28,869 nucleotides of DNA from Acidobacteriota bacterium (GCA_023429845.1 JAEZCY010000272.1:1-28869); one strand, 5' to 3'. Numbered from the stretch's first letter, positions 1-7,628 are shown. Made by a program: numbers and translations. The notes: generated by a model not told the origin, from the letters alone.

Positions 1-201
1 GTCGGCGGCACCGGCAACTGCCGGCGCGGCCGCGCCGGCGCCGCGCGTGGAGGCGCGGAACTGGCGCGCCTGCGCCTCGAGCTCCTGCAGCCGCTGGCGA
101 GTGCTCGCGATCTCCTGCTCGAGTCCCTGAAGGGCCCACGTGAGCAGTTCGCGGTTGTCTCCGCGCGGATTCGTTCTCGTCGACTTACGTGATTTCGCCA
201 T
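1..201 (-). CDS. Partial small coiled-coil protein, unknown function (N-terminus only)
   Basis: The minus strand reads an uninterrupted frame from an ATG at 201 to the window edge, giving 67 residues with the C-terminus missing. The first 15 residues are rich in Lys, Arg, Ser and Thr (MAKSRKSTRTNPRGDN). About 35 residues of predicted helix with heptad-like leucines follow (LLTWALQGLEQEIASTRQRL and onward), then an Ala/Gly-rich linker. A basic start followed by a short coiled coil is seen in small DNA-binding or scaffold-like proteins, but nothing here identifies a family. A GGAG-like site about 10 nt upstream of the ATG supports this start. It is divergent from the TPR gene, with only 23 nt between the two start codons. 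Confidence 0.6.
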   Translation of the reverse strand, partial: MAKSRKSTRTNPRGDNRELLTWALQGLEQEIASTRQRLQELEAQARQFRASTRGAGAAAPAVAGAAD

Positions 202-224
202 GGGTGTCAGCTCCGGGAGGGAAG

Positions 225-1445
225 ATGCGTTACCGGGTGCTTAGCATACTCCGGTTTGCGGCGATCGCGATGACGTTGATGCGTCACGGCGCAGCAGGCG
301 TCCACGCTCAGGAACCCGCCGATGACGCACGGCTGCACGAGGCCTATGTCGCGGCCTACAGTCTGGACCACGACGAGGCACTGCGCGTACTGCAAGCGGC
401 GGCCGAGTTATCACCGGAGTTACCAACCACATACCGCGCGCTCGCCTCGATCACGTGGCTCCGCCTGTTGTTCAGTCGCGGCACGGTGCTCGTCGACGAG
501 TATCTGGGAAAGGTCTCCAGGCGTGACGTGCAGCTCGGCCCGCCTCCGCCGGAGGTGGCCGGCGCGTTCCAGCACTACCTTTCGATGGCAATCGGCCGCG
601 CCGAAGCGCGCGTGGCGCAGCAGCCGCGGGATGCGCGCGCGCTCTATGAACTGGCGTCGGCACTCGGGCTGCATGCCGCGTATGCCGCCACGGTCGAGGG
701 ACGCGTCGGACGCGCATTCGGATCGGCGCGTCGCGCCTACCGTCATGCGGAGACGGCGGCCGCGATCGCTCCCGACGCCCCGGAGCCTCGTCTCATCCTC
801 GGCACCTACCGTTACGTTGTCGCCGGCCTGAACCTGCCGTCGCGAATCGTCGCGTATGTTTCCGGCATGGACGGCGACCGGCAGCGTGGACTGCAGCTCG
901 TGGAACAGGCGGCCGCCGCCGATGCGAGTCGCGTGCAGACGGAGGCACGCTTCACGCTGGTGCTGCTCTACAACCGGGAGAAGCGGTGGGACGACGCGCT
1001 GCGCGTGCTCGAGCGGCTGCGCACCGCCTATCCGCGCAATCGGCTGCTGTGGCTCGAGACCGGCGCCACCGCTCTGCGAGCGGGAAGGCCCGCCGATGCC
1101 GAGCGCTGGCTGTCGGAGGGTCTCGAGAAGGCCGCGCGCGACGACCGCACGCGGATGTTCGGCGAGGACGCGCTCTGGCGCCTCAAACGAGGACAGGCGC
1201 GCCTTCGGGCGGGGAGGCTGGCCCAGGCCCGCGAGGACTTGCTCGCAGGCCTCGCAGCCCCGGACGCACGCGACTGGGTGCGGGGACGCAGCCACCTGGA
1301 CCTCGCCGAGGTGTCGCTGTCGCTCGGCGACCCCTCACAGGCCCTCTGGCAGGCCGAGAAAGCGTTGCTCCTGCTGCAGCGGGGCAACGACCCCGAAGGC
1401 GCGCGCGCGGCCAGGGATTTGATCGAACGACTGTCGCGCGGGTAA
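225..1445 (+). CDS. Secreted tetratricopeptide-repeat protein, TTC39/Iml2-like middle region
   Basis: A 406-residue exported protein. The frame is open from a GTG at 189, but ATG 225 is preferred: GGGAGGG lies directly upstream and the product then starts with a clean signal peptide (basic MRYR, hydrophobic stretch, VHA-QE cleavage near residue 28). The rest is helical-pair repeat sequence, with TPR-like A/G/Y/L spacing near residues 35-60, 130-150, 235-265, 270-300 and 310-390. Residues about 190-225 contain a tyrosine-rich helix, LPSRIV, a short segment, then GMDGDRQRGLQLVEQAA. This resembles the 'P-x-R ... G-F-x-G-D-R-x-x-G' stretch of eukaryotic TTC39/Iml2 proteins; that resemblance is from memory and not searched. 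No catalytic motif is visible. A periplasmic scaffolding role is the safest inference. The next gene follows after 15 nt. Confidence 0.75.
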   Translation: MRYRVLSILRFAAIAMTLMRHGAAGVHAQEPADDARLHEAYVAAYSLDHDEALRVLQAAAELSPELPTTYRALASITWLRLLFSRGTVLVDEYLGKVSRRDVQLGPPPPEVAGAFQHYLSMAIGRAEARVAQQPRDARALYELASALGLHAAYAATVEGRVGRAFGSARRAYRHAETAAAIAPDAPEPRLILGTYRYVVAGLNLPSRIVAYVSGMDGDRQRGLQLVEQAAAADASRVQTEARFTLVLLYNREKRWDDALRVLERLRTAYPRNRLLWLETGATALRAGRPADAERWLSEGLEKAARDDRTRMFGEDALWRLKRGQARLRAGRLAQAREDLLAGLAAPDARDWVRGRSHLDLAEVSLSLGDPSQALWQAEKALLLLQRGNDPEGARAARDLIERLSRG

Positions 1446-1460
1446 CGTCTCCCTGCTCAG

Positions 1461-1958
1461 ATGGCCTCGCGACGCTGGCTTCCGGTTCTGCTTGGCACGG
1501 CCCTCGTGCTGTCGCTGGGCTTGATCGCGCTCGTCGGCAGTTGCGCCTACTTCGTTCGCAAGCAGGTGCAGGTCAGCGACAAGTCGTCGGCCGCCGACTA
1601 CGAGCGGGAGGCCGCGCGCGTGCTGCGGCACTTCGAGGGCGTGCCGCCCCTCGTGGAGGACGGCGAGTCGGGCCCCATGCTGTCGCGCAAGGCGCTCGCT
1701 GCACGGCAGCAGCGGAACGTCCGGCCGCTGACGAGCCTGCACGTGCTCGTGTTCTCGAATCAGGAAGGCAAGCTCGTACGGCTGACGATACCGTTCTGGC
1801 TCTTGCGGATGGCGCCGGACGGCCGCATGGACATCAACGTGGACGACGTGGACCTCGACAAGGTGCGGCTATCGATCGATGACGTCGAGAGCGCAGGACC
1901 CGGGCCGCTCGTCGTACGCACCCGCAATGACTCGCGCGTGCTCGTCTGGACCGACTGA
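1461..1958 (+). CDS. Membrane-anchored or lipoprotein-like protein of unknown function
   Basis: A 165-residue protein that I do not recognise. It begins with MASRRW and a hydrophobic segment (about residues 6-33, LPVLLGTALVLSLGLIALVG) ending in SCAYF. It could be a single N-terminal transmembrane anchor or a weak lipobox (V-G-S-C). The remainder is a small, probably beta-rich domain with acidic loops (DINVDDVDLDKVRLSIDDVE), of the kind found in uncharacterised envelope proteins. The start ATG lies 15 nt after the TPR gene's stop, so the two are probably co-transcribed. No convincing Shine-Dalgarno sequence is visible, which fits translational reinitiation. Confidence 0.65.
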   Translation: MASRRWLPVLLGTALVLSLGLIALVGSCAYFVRKQVQVSDKSSAADYEREAARVLRHFEGVPPLVEDGESGPMLSRKALAARQQRNVRPLTSLHVLVFSNQEGKLVRLTIPFWLLRMAPDGRMDINVDDVDLDKVRLSIDDVESAGPGPLVVRTRNDSRVLVWTD

Positions 1959-1990
1959 TCGCCATCGTCCTGCGATGCGGACAGTCTGGC

Positions 1991-2006
1991 TGGCACGTTG
2001 ATTGAT
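1991..2006 (+). promoter_or_regulatory. Sigma-54-like promoter upstream of the glycine-zipper protein
   Basis: The sequence TGGCACGTTGATTGAT matches the sigma-54 layout TGGCACG-N4-TTGCW, with a perfect -24 element. The -12 element has GA in place of the usually conserved GC, which weakens the call. The predicted start near 2017 would give a leader of about 22 nt that still includes the GAGAGAGG ribosome-binding site in front of ATG 2039. Confidence 0.3.
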
Positions 2007-2038
2007 CTCACTCATGGCGTCTGCTGAGAGAGGACACC

Positions 2039-2704
2039 ATGACACGCACAGCCCCCCTCGTTGCACTCGCGTCGCTGCTCGCGCTCGGCGCACCGGCTCC
2101 AACGGCCGCGGCTCAACCCGGCATGGCGACGGTGCAGTGGAGCACCGGCCGGGCGGTGCCGCGCGACGACTACCAGCGCGCACACCGTCAGGGCTACAGC
2201 CAGGGCATGCGTGAAGGCGAACGCGACGCACAGAACCGGCGTCGGCGCGACTACCGTCAGCATGGCGACTACCGGCGCGGCGCGGCCGGCTGGGGCAGCG
2301 ACCGTGCCGTGGACGACGCGTTCAGGCGTGGCTTCGCCGAGGGATACAACGCCGGTTACGACCGCTACTCGAGCTCGCGTGGCGGCTATCGTGACTATGG
2401 CCCGGGGTACCCGGGCGGCGGCGTCTACGGATATCCGCAGGCGCCTCGCGGCGGATACGGCTATCCGGGCGGGAGCATGGCGGGCGGGTACGCGGCGCAG
2501 CGCGGCTTCGAGGACGGCTACCGCGACGGGCGCAACGACGCGCGCGACAACGACAGATACGAGCCGACGCGCAAGAAGAAGTACCGCGATGGCGACCCGG
2601 GCTACAACAGCCGGTACGGTTCACGCGACCGCTACAAGGCGGACTACCGCGACGCGTTCCGCCAGGGATACGACAGGGGCTACCGCGAAGGCCGCTACCG
2701 GTAG
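2039..2704 (+). CDS. Secreted glycine-zipper repeat protein, Tyr/Arg/Gly-rich
   Basis: A 221-residue exported protein with signal peptide (MTRTAPLVALASLLALGAPAPTAAA-QP). The mature part is dominated by Tyr, Arg, Gly and Asp. Four copies of a GxxxGxxxG motif are visible: glycines 52/56/60, 98/102/106, 156/160/164 and 210/214/218, each as [Q/R]G[Y/F]xxG[Y/M]xxG and usually followed by an acidic residue. A central stretch (about residues 115-150) is PG/GY low complexity. Glycine zippers pack helices tightly and occur in membrane-associated and assembly proteins. A structural or envelope role is inferred and no enzyme motif is seen. A strong GAGAGAGG precedes ATG 2039. The stop codon lies one base from the stop of the convergent channel gene. 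Confidence 0.7.
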   Translation: MTRTAPLVALASLLALGAPAPTAAAQPGMATVQWSTGRAVPRDDYQRAHRQGYSQGMREGERDAQNRRRRDYRQHGDYRRGAAGWGSDRAVDDAFRRGFAEGYNAGYDRYSSSRGGYRDYGPGYPGGGVYGYPQAPRGGYGYPGGSMAGGYAAQRGFEDGYRDGRNDARDNDRYEPTRKKKYRDGDPGYNSRYGSRDRYKADYRDAFRQGYDRGYREGRYR

Positions 2705-2705
2705 A

Positions 2706-4139
2706 TCAGGACACGCGGAGGAAGCGGCGCATGCGCGCGACGAGCGTCGTGTGCGCCTCCGCGTTCTTCTGCCGGGGCATGGCGTCCGAGACGATCGCCT
2801 GCAGTTCGCCACGCCGGCGGGAGACGGCCGTGGCGAGCGTCTCGAGCACCGCGGGTGACGCGCCGGCGAGTTCGCGCAACGTGGTGTCGTCGAGTTCGTA
2901 CACGAGCGTGTCGCACGTCGCCGTCACCGTCGCCGAACGCGGGTCGCCGGTGAGCCACGACATCTCTCCGAACACGTCCCCGGTAGCCAGCCGCGCCACC
3001 TGGCGTGCGTCGGGTTCCACGGTCACGCAGACGCTGCCACTCGCCACGAGGAAACTGGTGCGGCCCACTTCGCCCTGACGGACCAGCACCTCGCCTGCTC
3101 CGAACAACCGTGGGCGCGCCGTTGACGCGAGCCGCGCCCGATCAGCGGCCGCCAGCGCGCCGAGCAGGTGCGTGCCCTCGATCAGCGCTTCGACCTGTTG
3201 CGGGCCGGGCAAGGTCAGCGCCGGCGGCTCGATCGAGTACTCGGCCTGGATGGGGTAAGGGATCTCGAGTCCGTGCCGCTGGAACGCGTACCAGATGGCG
3301 CTGCGCATCTGGTCCTGGGCAGAGACCGCGCGTTCCATGTCGGCGACGAAGCAGCAGGCGCGATAGGTCACTGCGGCGCTGTCGAACTCGGTGACCAGTA
3401 CGTCCGGCGCCGGCGACCCGAGTGCGAGCGGCACCTGGGCGATGGCCTCCTTCATCACGGCCTTCACCGTGTTGGGCGGCGTCGTGTAGGCGACACCCAC
3501 GTCGATCCAGATCCGCGTCGGCGCCGACGGCTGCGAGAAGTTGACGATCGAACCCGTCGCGATGCTGCTGTTGGGCACCGAGACCAGCGTGCTTTCCCAG
3601 GTGCGCAACACGGTGGCGCGCCACGAGACCTGCGCCACACGTCCCTCGTGATCCCCCACGCGCACCCAGTCGCCGACCGAGTACGGCTGGTCCACCTGCA
3701 GCGCCAGTCCGGCGACGACGTTGCCGAGGGTGTCCTGCAGCGCGAGCCCGAGCACGACGGCGCCAGCCGCCGCCGTGAGCTGCACGCGATCATGAAAGAA
3801 CAGCACGCCGACGACCGCAAAGAGAGCGACCGTGATCGTGTCCTGCAGGATGGCGGGCAGGTGCGTCGGCAGGCGGTCTTCCCTGAACGGGTTGACGGCA
3901 AGGACGACGACGAGGTTGGTGACGGCGAGCACCAGCAGCACCATCTCGATCGCCTGCAGCGTGCGGCCAATCGAAGGAGGCGTGCCAGGCCAGAGCAGCA
4001 GCAGGTGCGCAACGAGGTAGGCGCCTGCGAGGGCGACCGACAACACCAGCTTGCGCTTGACGTAGACGTTGCCAGTGCCGGCCCGGGCGGCGAGCGCCAG
4101 GGCCAGCGCGAGCACGCCGACGAGGACGGGGGTGGACAC
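2706..4139 (-). CDS. MscS-family channel with C-terminal cyclic-nucleotide-binding domain (bCNG type)
   Basis: A 477-residue inner-membrane channel. Transmembrane segments lie near residues 3-20, 31-50, 62-83 and 100-117. The MscS pore helix and beta domain follow (about 120-205: GLALQDTLGNVVAGLALQVD, then GDWVRVGDHEGRV, SVPNSSI, IVNFS), then the alpha/beta domain to about 305. Residues about 325-445 form a CAP-type cyclic-nucleotide-binding domain with the phosphate-binding cassette FGEMSWLTGDPRSATV; Glu392 and Arg401, the ribose and phosphate contacts, are kept. This architecture defines the bacterial cyclic-nucleotide-gated branch of the MscS superfamily, in which ligand rather than tension is thought to gate the pore. 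Translation starts at GTG 4139, 8 nt after the M48 gene. The adenylate cyclase two genes upstream suggests cAMP as ligand (inference). Confidence 0.93.
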   Translation of the reverse strand: MSTPVLVGVLALALALAARAGTGNVYVKRKLVLSVALAGAYLVAHLLLLWPGTPPSIGRTLQAIEMVLLVLAVTNLVVVLAVNPFREDRLPTHLPAILQDTITVALFAVVGVLFFHDRVQLTAAAGAVVLGLALQDTLGNVVAGLALQVDQPYSVGDWVRVGDHEGRVAQVSWRATVLRTWESTLVSVPNSSIATGSIVNFSQPSAPTRIWIDVGVAYTTPPNTVKAVMKEAIAQVPLALGSPAPDVLVTEFDSAAVTYRACCFVADMERAVSAQDQMRSAIWYAFQRHGLEIPYPIQAEYSIEPPALTLPGPQQVEALIEGTHLLGALAAADRARLASTARPRLFGAGEVLVRQGEVGRTSFLVASGSVCVTVEPDARQVARLATGDVFGEMSWLTGDPRSATVTATCDTLVYELDDTTLRELAGASPAVLETLATAVSRRRGELQAIVSDAMPRQKNAEAHTTLVARMRRFLRVS

Positions 4140-4147
4140 GAGGGCGC

Positions 4148-5293
4148 TTACGTCAGCGAGCCGGCCTTCTTGAAGGCCTGCAGGTCGGCCGGCGTGATCG
4201 TCACGGCGACGATCGCGGGATTGCTGCCGCCCTTGGCGTCCTTCTCGGGATCCAGCCCTCGCGCACCACCCGACCCGACCACCTGTGCCGACTTCGTTTC
4301 ACTGCCGCCGCCCGACGCCAGTCGGCCGAGGCCGAAGCCCCGCTTCTTCGGCTGCTCCTCTGGCTGCGCCTCTCCCTTGTCAGGCGCAGCGCCCTTGCTG
4401 CCCTTCGAGGCACCGCCACCCGCCAGCCCGCGCGTCCCGGCCTCGACGGTCGCGACTTCCGATTGCGCCACCGGCTTGTAGCGGATTGTCGCCTTGTAGC
4501 GCGCCTCGACGAGTTGCGTGCCCGTGAGCTTCTCCTTGCCGATCGTCGATGTCAGCCGGTCGTGCCGCGCCTGCATCTCCGGGTGCGAGCTGAAGAGCCC
4601 GCGCTTCTCGGTCGCACTCTTGTTCCGCTCCGACAGCGTCGTGAGGAACGTGCCGAGCCCCTGCGGCGCGTACCCGGCCTTGCTGATGAGGGCGATGCCC
4701 TTCGTGTCGGACGCGTTCTCGTCGCCGCGGCTGTATGCGTTGTCGATGATGTTGTTGTAGGCGGCGTTGGCAAGGAACGTCATCAGACCACCGGCCGCCC
4801 CTGCGGCCTCCTCGGCGGCTGCGCTCTTCAGCGTGTTCTTCTTGAGCGCGTCGATGGTGTGCTCCTCGGTGACGTGCACGATCTCGTGGGCGAGCACGCC
4901 CGCGAGCTCGGCCTCGCTCTTCATCAGCGCCAGCGCCCCACGCGTGATGTGCACGTAGCCATGCGGCGCCGCAAAGGCGTTCACCGCGTCGGTGTCGAGC
5001 ACGATGAACGTCCACGGCAGGTCGGGCGCGGTGCTCTTTTCCGTGATCGTGCGGCCCACCAGCGACACGTACTTGTGCACCGCCGGCGCCTGCACCACGC
5101 CGTAGCGCTTGCGCACCAGCTCGCTGACCTGCGCGCCGAGCTGCGCCTTCTCCTCGTCGCTCCAGCGGAAGTCGTTCACCTGCTTGGCGCGCTTGGCGCC
5201 CTGCCCGAGCAGCGTGCCGAGCTGCGCGGCGGCCGGCGCGGCCGCCCCGAACGAGACGATGGAAACCAGCACCACAGCGGAGATGCCCTTCAT
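4148..5293 (-). CDS. Exported M48-family zinc metalloprotease
   Basis: A 381-residue periplasmic or membrane-associated peptidase. The start is ATG 5293 rather than the in-frame GTG at 5311, because AAAGGTGAGG sits just before it and a signal peptide (MKGISAVVLVSIVSFGAAAPAAA) follows directly. The zinc motif HEIVH is at residues 136-140. The downstream DENASDTKG (190-199) matches the family's E-x-x-x-D motif, making Glu192 the likely third ligand. NAFAAPHGYVHITRGAL upstream is also typical of the M48/BepA/LoiP-like group. The C-terminal 85 residues are low-complexity Gly/Lys/Glu sequence. The gene begins 4 nt after the cyclase stop and its ribosome-binding site overlaps that stop, so translation is probably coupled. 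Envelope quality control or processing of a neighbouring sensor is inferred. Confidence 0.9.
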   Translation of the reverse strand: MKGISAVVLVSIVSFGAAAPAAAQLGTLLGQGAKRAKQVNDFRWSDEEKAQLGAQVSELVRKRYGVVQAPAVHKYVSLVGRTITEKSTAPDLPWTFIVLDTDAVNAFAAPHGYVHITRGALALMKSEAELAGVLAHEIVHVTEEHTIDALKKNTLKSAAAEEAAGAAGGLMTFLANAAYNNIIDNAYSRGDENASDTKGIALISKAGYAPQGLGTFLTTLSERNKSATEKRGLFSSHPEMQARHDRLTSTIGKEKLTGTQLVEARYKATIRYKPVAQSEVATVEAGTRGLAGGGASKGSKGAAPDKGEAQPEEQPKKRGFGLGRLASGGGSETKSAQVVGSGGARGLDPEKDAKGGSNPAIVAVTITPADLQAFKKAGSLT

Positions 5294-5297
5294 GCCC

Positions 5298-7358
5298 TCA
5301 CCTTTCGACACCGGGTGCGCGTTCGGTGAACGGCACCTGCCTGCCTGACGCCGGTTCGACGACCACCTCGAAGATATCGACCGACCGGCTCTTTCCCTTG
5401 ACGACCGCGCTGCCGAGCGGCCGGATCGGCCATGCCGTCCGAAGCTGCTGCCGAGTGGCGTCGCTGATGATGATGCGCGTGCCGTAGTCCTTGTTGAGCG
5501 ACTCCAGCCGGGCGCCCAGGTTCACCGCGTCACCGATTACCGTGTAGCTCCGGACCTGGCGCGACCCGATGTTGCCGGCGATCATCTCTCCCGAGTTCAC
5601 CCCGATGCCGATGTCGAGCGTGGGACGACCCTGGGCCGCCCAGCCGACATTCAGGTCGTCGAGCGCGCGAACCATCGCGACCGCCGTGGCGACCGCATGT
5701 TCGGCGTGATCCGGATCGTCGAGCGGAGCGCCGAACAGCGCCATCACCATGTCGCCGACGAACTTGTCGAGCGTGCCCCGGTGCTCGAAGACGACTTCGA
5801 CCATCCGCGAGAAGTACTCGTTGAGCTGCCGGACGAGCGCCTCCGCGTCGCCTTTCTCGGATAGCGCCGTGAACCCGCGCATGTCGGAGAAGAGCACGGA
5901 CATGTGCCGACGCTGCCCCCCGAGTTCGGCCAGCGCCGGATTGGCCATCACCTGTTCGTACACGTCCCTCGACAGGTATCGTGAGAAGAGCGCGCCCACC
6001 TGCCGCTTCTCGCGCCCCTCGACGACGTACTGGTAGGCGAAACCGCCCGCGGCCGCGAGGCCCCAGCCCAGGGTGGCCGGCACCAGCGGCACCCACACGC
6101 CCTGCGCGAAGACGGCCACACCCGCCACGTGCACCGTCGCCAGCAGCACCGTCGCGAGCGACAGCCCTATCGTGACCCGCGATGGCAGCACGGCGCAGCG
6201 CGCACAGACAGAAACGAGAAGCGCCACGAGAACGCACAGCCAGAGAGGCGCACGGCGCACGACGCGCTTCGACAAGATCATGTCGGCGACGTTGGCGTGG
6301 ATGTGCGGGCCCGACATGGCGCCGGTCTCGCCGAGCGGCACGGCGAACACGTCGCGCAGCCCCACCGCCGTCGCGCCGACGAACACGAGCCGGTCCTTGA
6401 ACGTGGCGGGATCCACGAGCGGCGCCTGGCCCTCGAGCAGTTGCTGCTCCGAGTAGAAGAGATCGTAGAAGGAGTAGGTGGGGTACGTGGGCGTGCGACC
6501 GTCAGGCAGGACGGCCGGTCCGCGGAACCGGATGCGGCTGCGTCGTCCCTGCCGAGCCTGACCCTGCTCGTCGCTGAAGCGCGGCACGTGAACGGCGGCT
6601 GCCGGCAGGCGCGCCGGCCCGATGACGATGTCGTCGCCGTCGAGGCGCACGTCGGCGCTGGCGACACCCATCGCGACCTGCGCGGCAGCCACACCCAACG
6701 ACGGCAGGAACACGCCGTCCCGTCGGACGAACGGGATGATCTGGCGCACCGGGCCGTCCTCGTCCACCAGCATCACGTTGTGACCGAGTGCACGGGCGGC
6801 CTCGCCCAGGCCTGGGTACGGGCCGGAGAGTGCGGACCTCAGGTCGACAGAGTCATCGAGACCATAGGCGCCCTGGGGCACGCTCGCGAGGCGGCGACCA
6901 ACATCGTCGGCGCCGGTTGCGCCTTCGAAGACGGCCTCGGCCAGGTGGATGACGTTGCCCGCCGCCTTCGTGGAATCCACGAGCGCGGCATCCGACTCGG
7001 CCCCGGTCCAGATGGTGCTGCCCGCATCGAACCCGGTGCGGCGATCCCTGTCGGTGAGGCTCACGTCGTAGGCGACGGCGCGCGCCGGGCCGCGCGCGAG
7101 GTAATCCACGACGAACGCGTGCACGAGGCGCGGCCAGGGCCAGCGACCGACCACCGGCTCGAGGCGACGCAGGCTGATCTCGTCGATCTCCACGACGGCG
7201 ATGGACGGGTGGGCGTGCTCCGGCGCGACGGTCCAGCGGATGGCGAGGTCGTACAGCTTGGATTCGACGACGCCGAAGAACGGAAGCTGGCCGAGAAGGA
7301 GACCGGCGAGGCCGGCGGCGAGCCCGAAGGCGCCTGCCGGGAGCAGACGCGAACGCAT
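5298..7358 (-). CDS. CHASE2-domain transmembrane adenylate cyclase (class III)
   Basis: A 686-residue sensor enzyme predicted to convert ATP to cAMP. Residues 7-25 form a membrane anchor. Residues about 30-360 are a CHASE2 extracytoplasmic sensor (YDLAIRW, VVEIDEISLRRL, WPWPR, RLVFVGATAVGLRDVFAVP, GPHIHANVADMIL). Three transmembrane helices follow (about 370-390, 394-418, 422-442), then a linker and the cyclase domain (about 483-670). Metal ligands are Asp492 (SDMRGFT) and Asp536 (VGDMVM). Lys532 and Thr606 occupy the base-specifying positions and favour ATP over GTP. Asn613 and Arg617 are the transition-state residues. All catalytic positions are intact and on one chain, so it should act as a homodimer. 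An in-frame TAG immediately precedes ATG 7358, so no upstream start is possible; the Shine-Dalgarno is poor. It is the first protein gene of a run continuing into the protease and the cyclic-nucleotide-binding channel. Confidence 0.94.
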   Translation of the reverse strand: MRSRLLPAGAFGLAAGLAGLLLGQLPFFGVVESKLYDLAIRWTVAPEHAHPSIAVVEIDEISLRRLEPVVGRWPWPRLVHAFVVDYLARGPARAVAYDVSLTDRDRRTGFDAGSTIWTGAESDAALVDSTKAAGNVIHLAEAVFEGATGADDVGRRLASVPQGAYGLDDSVDLRSALSGPYPGLGEAARALGHNVMLVDEDGPVRQIIPFVRRDGVFLPSLGVAAAQVAMGVASADVRLDGDDIVIGPARLPAAAVHVPRFSDEQGQARQGRRSRIRFRGPAVLPDGRTPTYPTYSFYDLFYSEQQLLEGQAPLVDPATFKDRLVFVGATAVGLRDVFAVPLGETGAMSGPHIHANVADMILSKRVVRRAPLWLCVLVALLVSVCARCAVLPSRVTIGLSLATVLLATVHVAGVAVFAQGVWVPLVPATLGWGLAAAGGFAYQYVVEGREKRQVGALFSRYLSRDVYEQVMANPALAELGGQRRHMSVLFSDMRGFTALSEKGDAEALVRQLNEYFSRMVEVVFEHRGTLDKFVGDMVMALFGAPLDDPDHAEHAVATAVAMVRALDDLNVGWAAQGRPTLDIGIGVNSGEMIAGNIGSRQVRSYTVIGDAVNLGARLESLNKDYGTRIIISDATRQQLRTAWPIRPLGSAVVKGKSRSVDIFEVVVEPASGRQVPFTERAPGVER

Positions 7359-7371
7359 CTAGACGACGAAA

Positions 7372-7386
7372 CCCCGCGAGGCGGGG
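7372..7386 (-). terminator. Terminator or attenuator hairpin between tRNA-Glu and the cyclase gene
   Basis: On the minus strand CCCCGC-CTC-GCGGGG forms a perfect 6-bp GC stem followed by TTTCGTCGTCT, a moderately U-rich tail. It lies 26 nt past the tRNA 3' end and its stem ends 13 nt before the cyclase ATG, so it can terminate tRNA transcripts and also control read-through into the cyclase gene. Confidence 0.6.
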
Positions 7387-7412
7387 CTGGTCGGCAGGCT
7401 GAGCGCCATGGT

Positions 7413-7487
7413 TGGTAGCGGTACGGGGATTCGAACCCCGGTCCCGTGGCTGAGAACCACGTGTCCTAACCCCTAGACGATACCGCC
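7413..7487 (-). tRNA. tRNA-Glu (anticodon CTC), CCA encoded
   Basis: The 75-nt minus-strand sequence folds as a full cloverleaf. The acceptor stem is GGCGGTA with TACCGCT (one G-U pair), followed by discriminator A and genome-encoded CCA. The anticodon stem CGTGG/CCACG holds loop TTCTCAG with anticodon CTC, reading GAG. The variable loop is GGAC, and the T-arm is CGGGG-TTCGAAT-CCCCG. The D-arm carries the usual GG pair. A promoter lies directly upstream and a hairpin downstream. Confidence 0.96.
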
Positions 7488-7508
7488 GTCCAGGCACGCA
7501 GAACCACA

Positions 7509-7538
7509 AGCCTACGGGACGCAGGGCGACGGTGTCAA
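7509..7538 (-). promoter_or_regulatory. Sigma-70-type promoter of tRNA-Glu
   Basis: On the minus strand a perfect -35 TTGACA (7538-7533) is followed by an 18-nt spacer and TAGGCT (7514-7509), a weak -10. The predicted start near 7502 is about 15 nt before the mature tRNA. No other promoter is visible before the cyclase gene, so this may also drive that unit by read-through (inference). Confidence 0.6.
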
Positions 7539-7628
7539 TCTTCCTTCGCTCTCCATGCGCGTGCGCGCACCATTCTCTCGCACGACGGATGCCGCCCTCC
7601 CATGGCGGCGCGAGCCCCTGAAGCCTGT

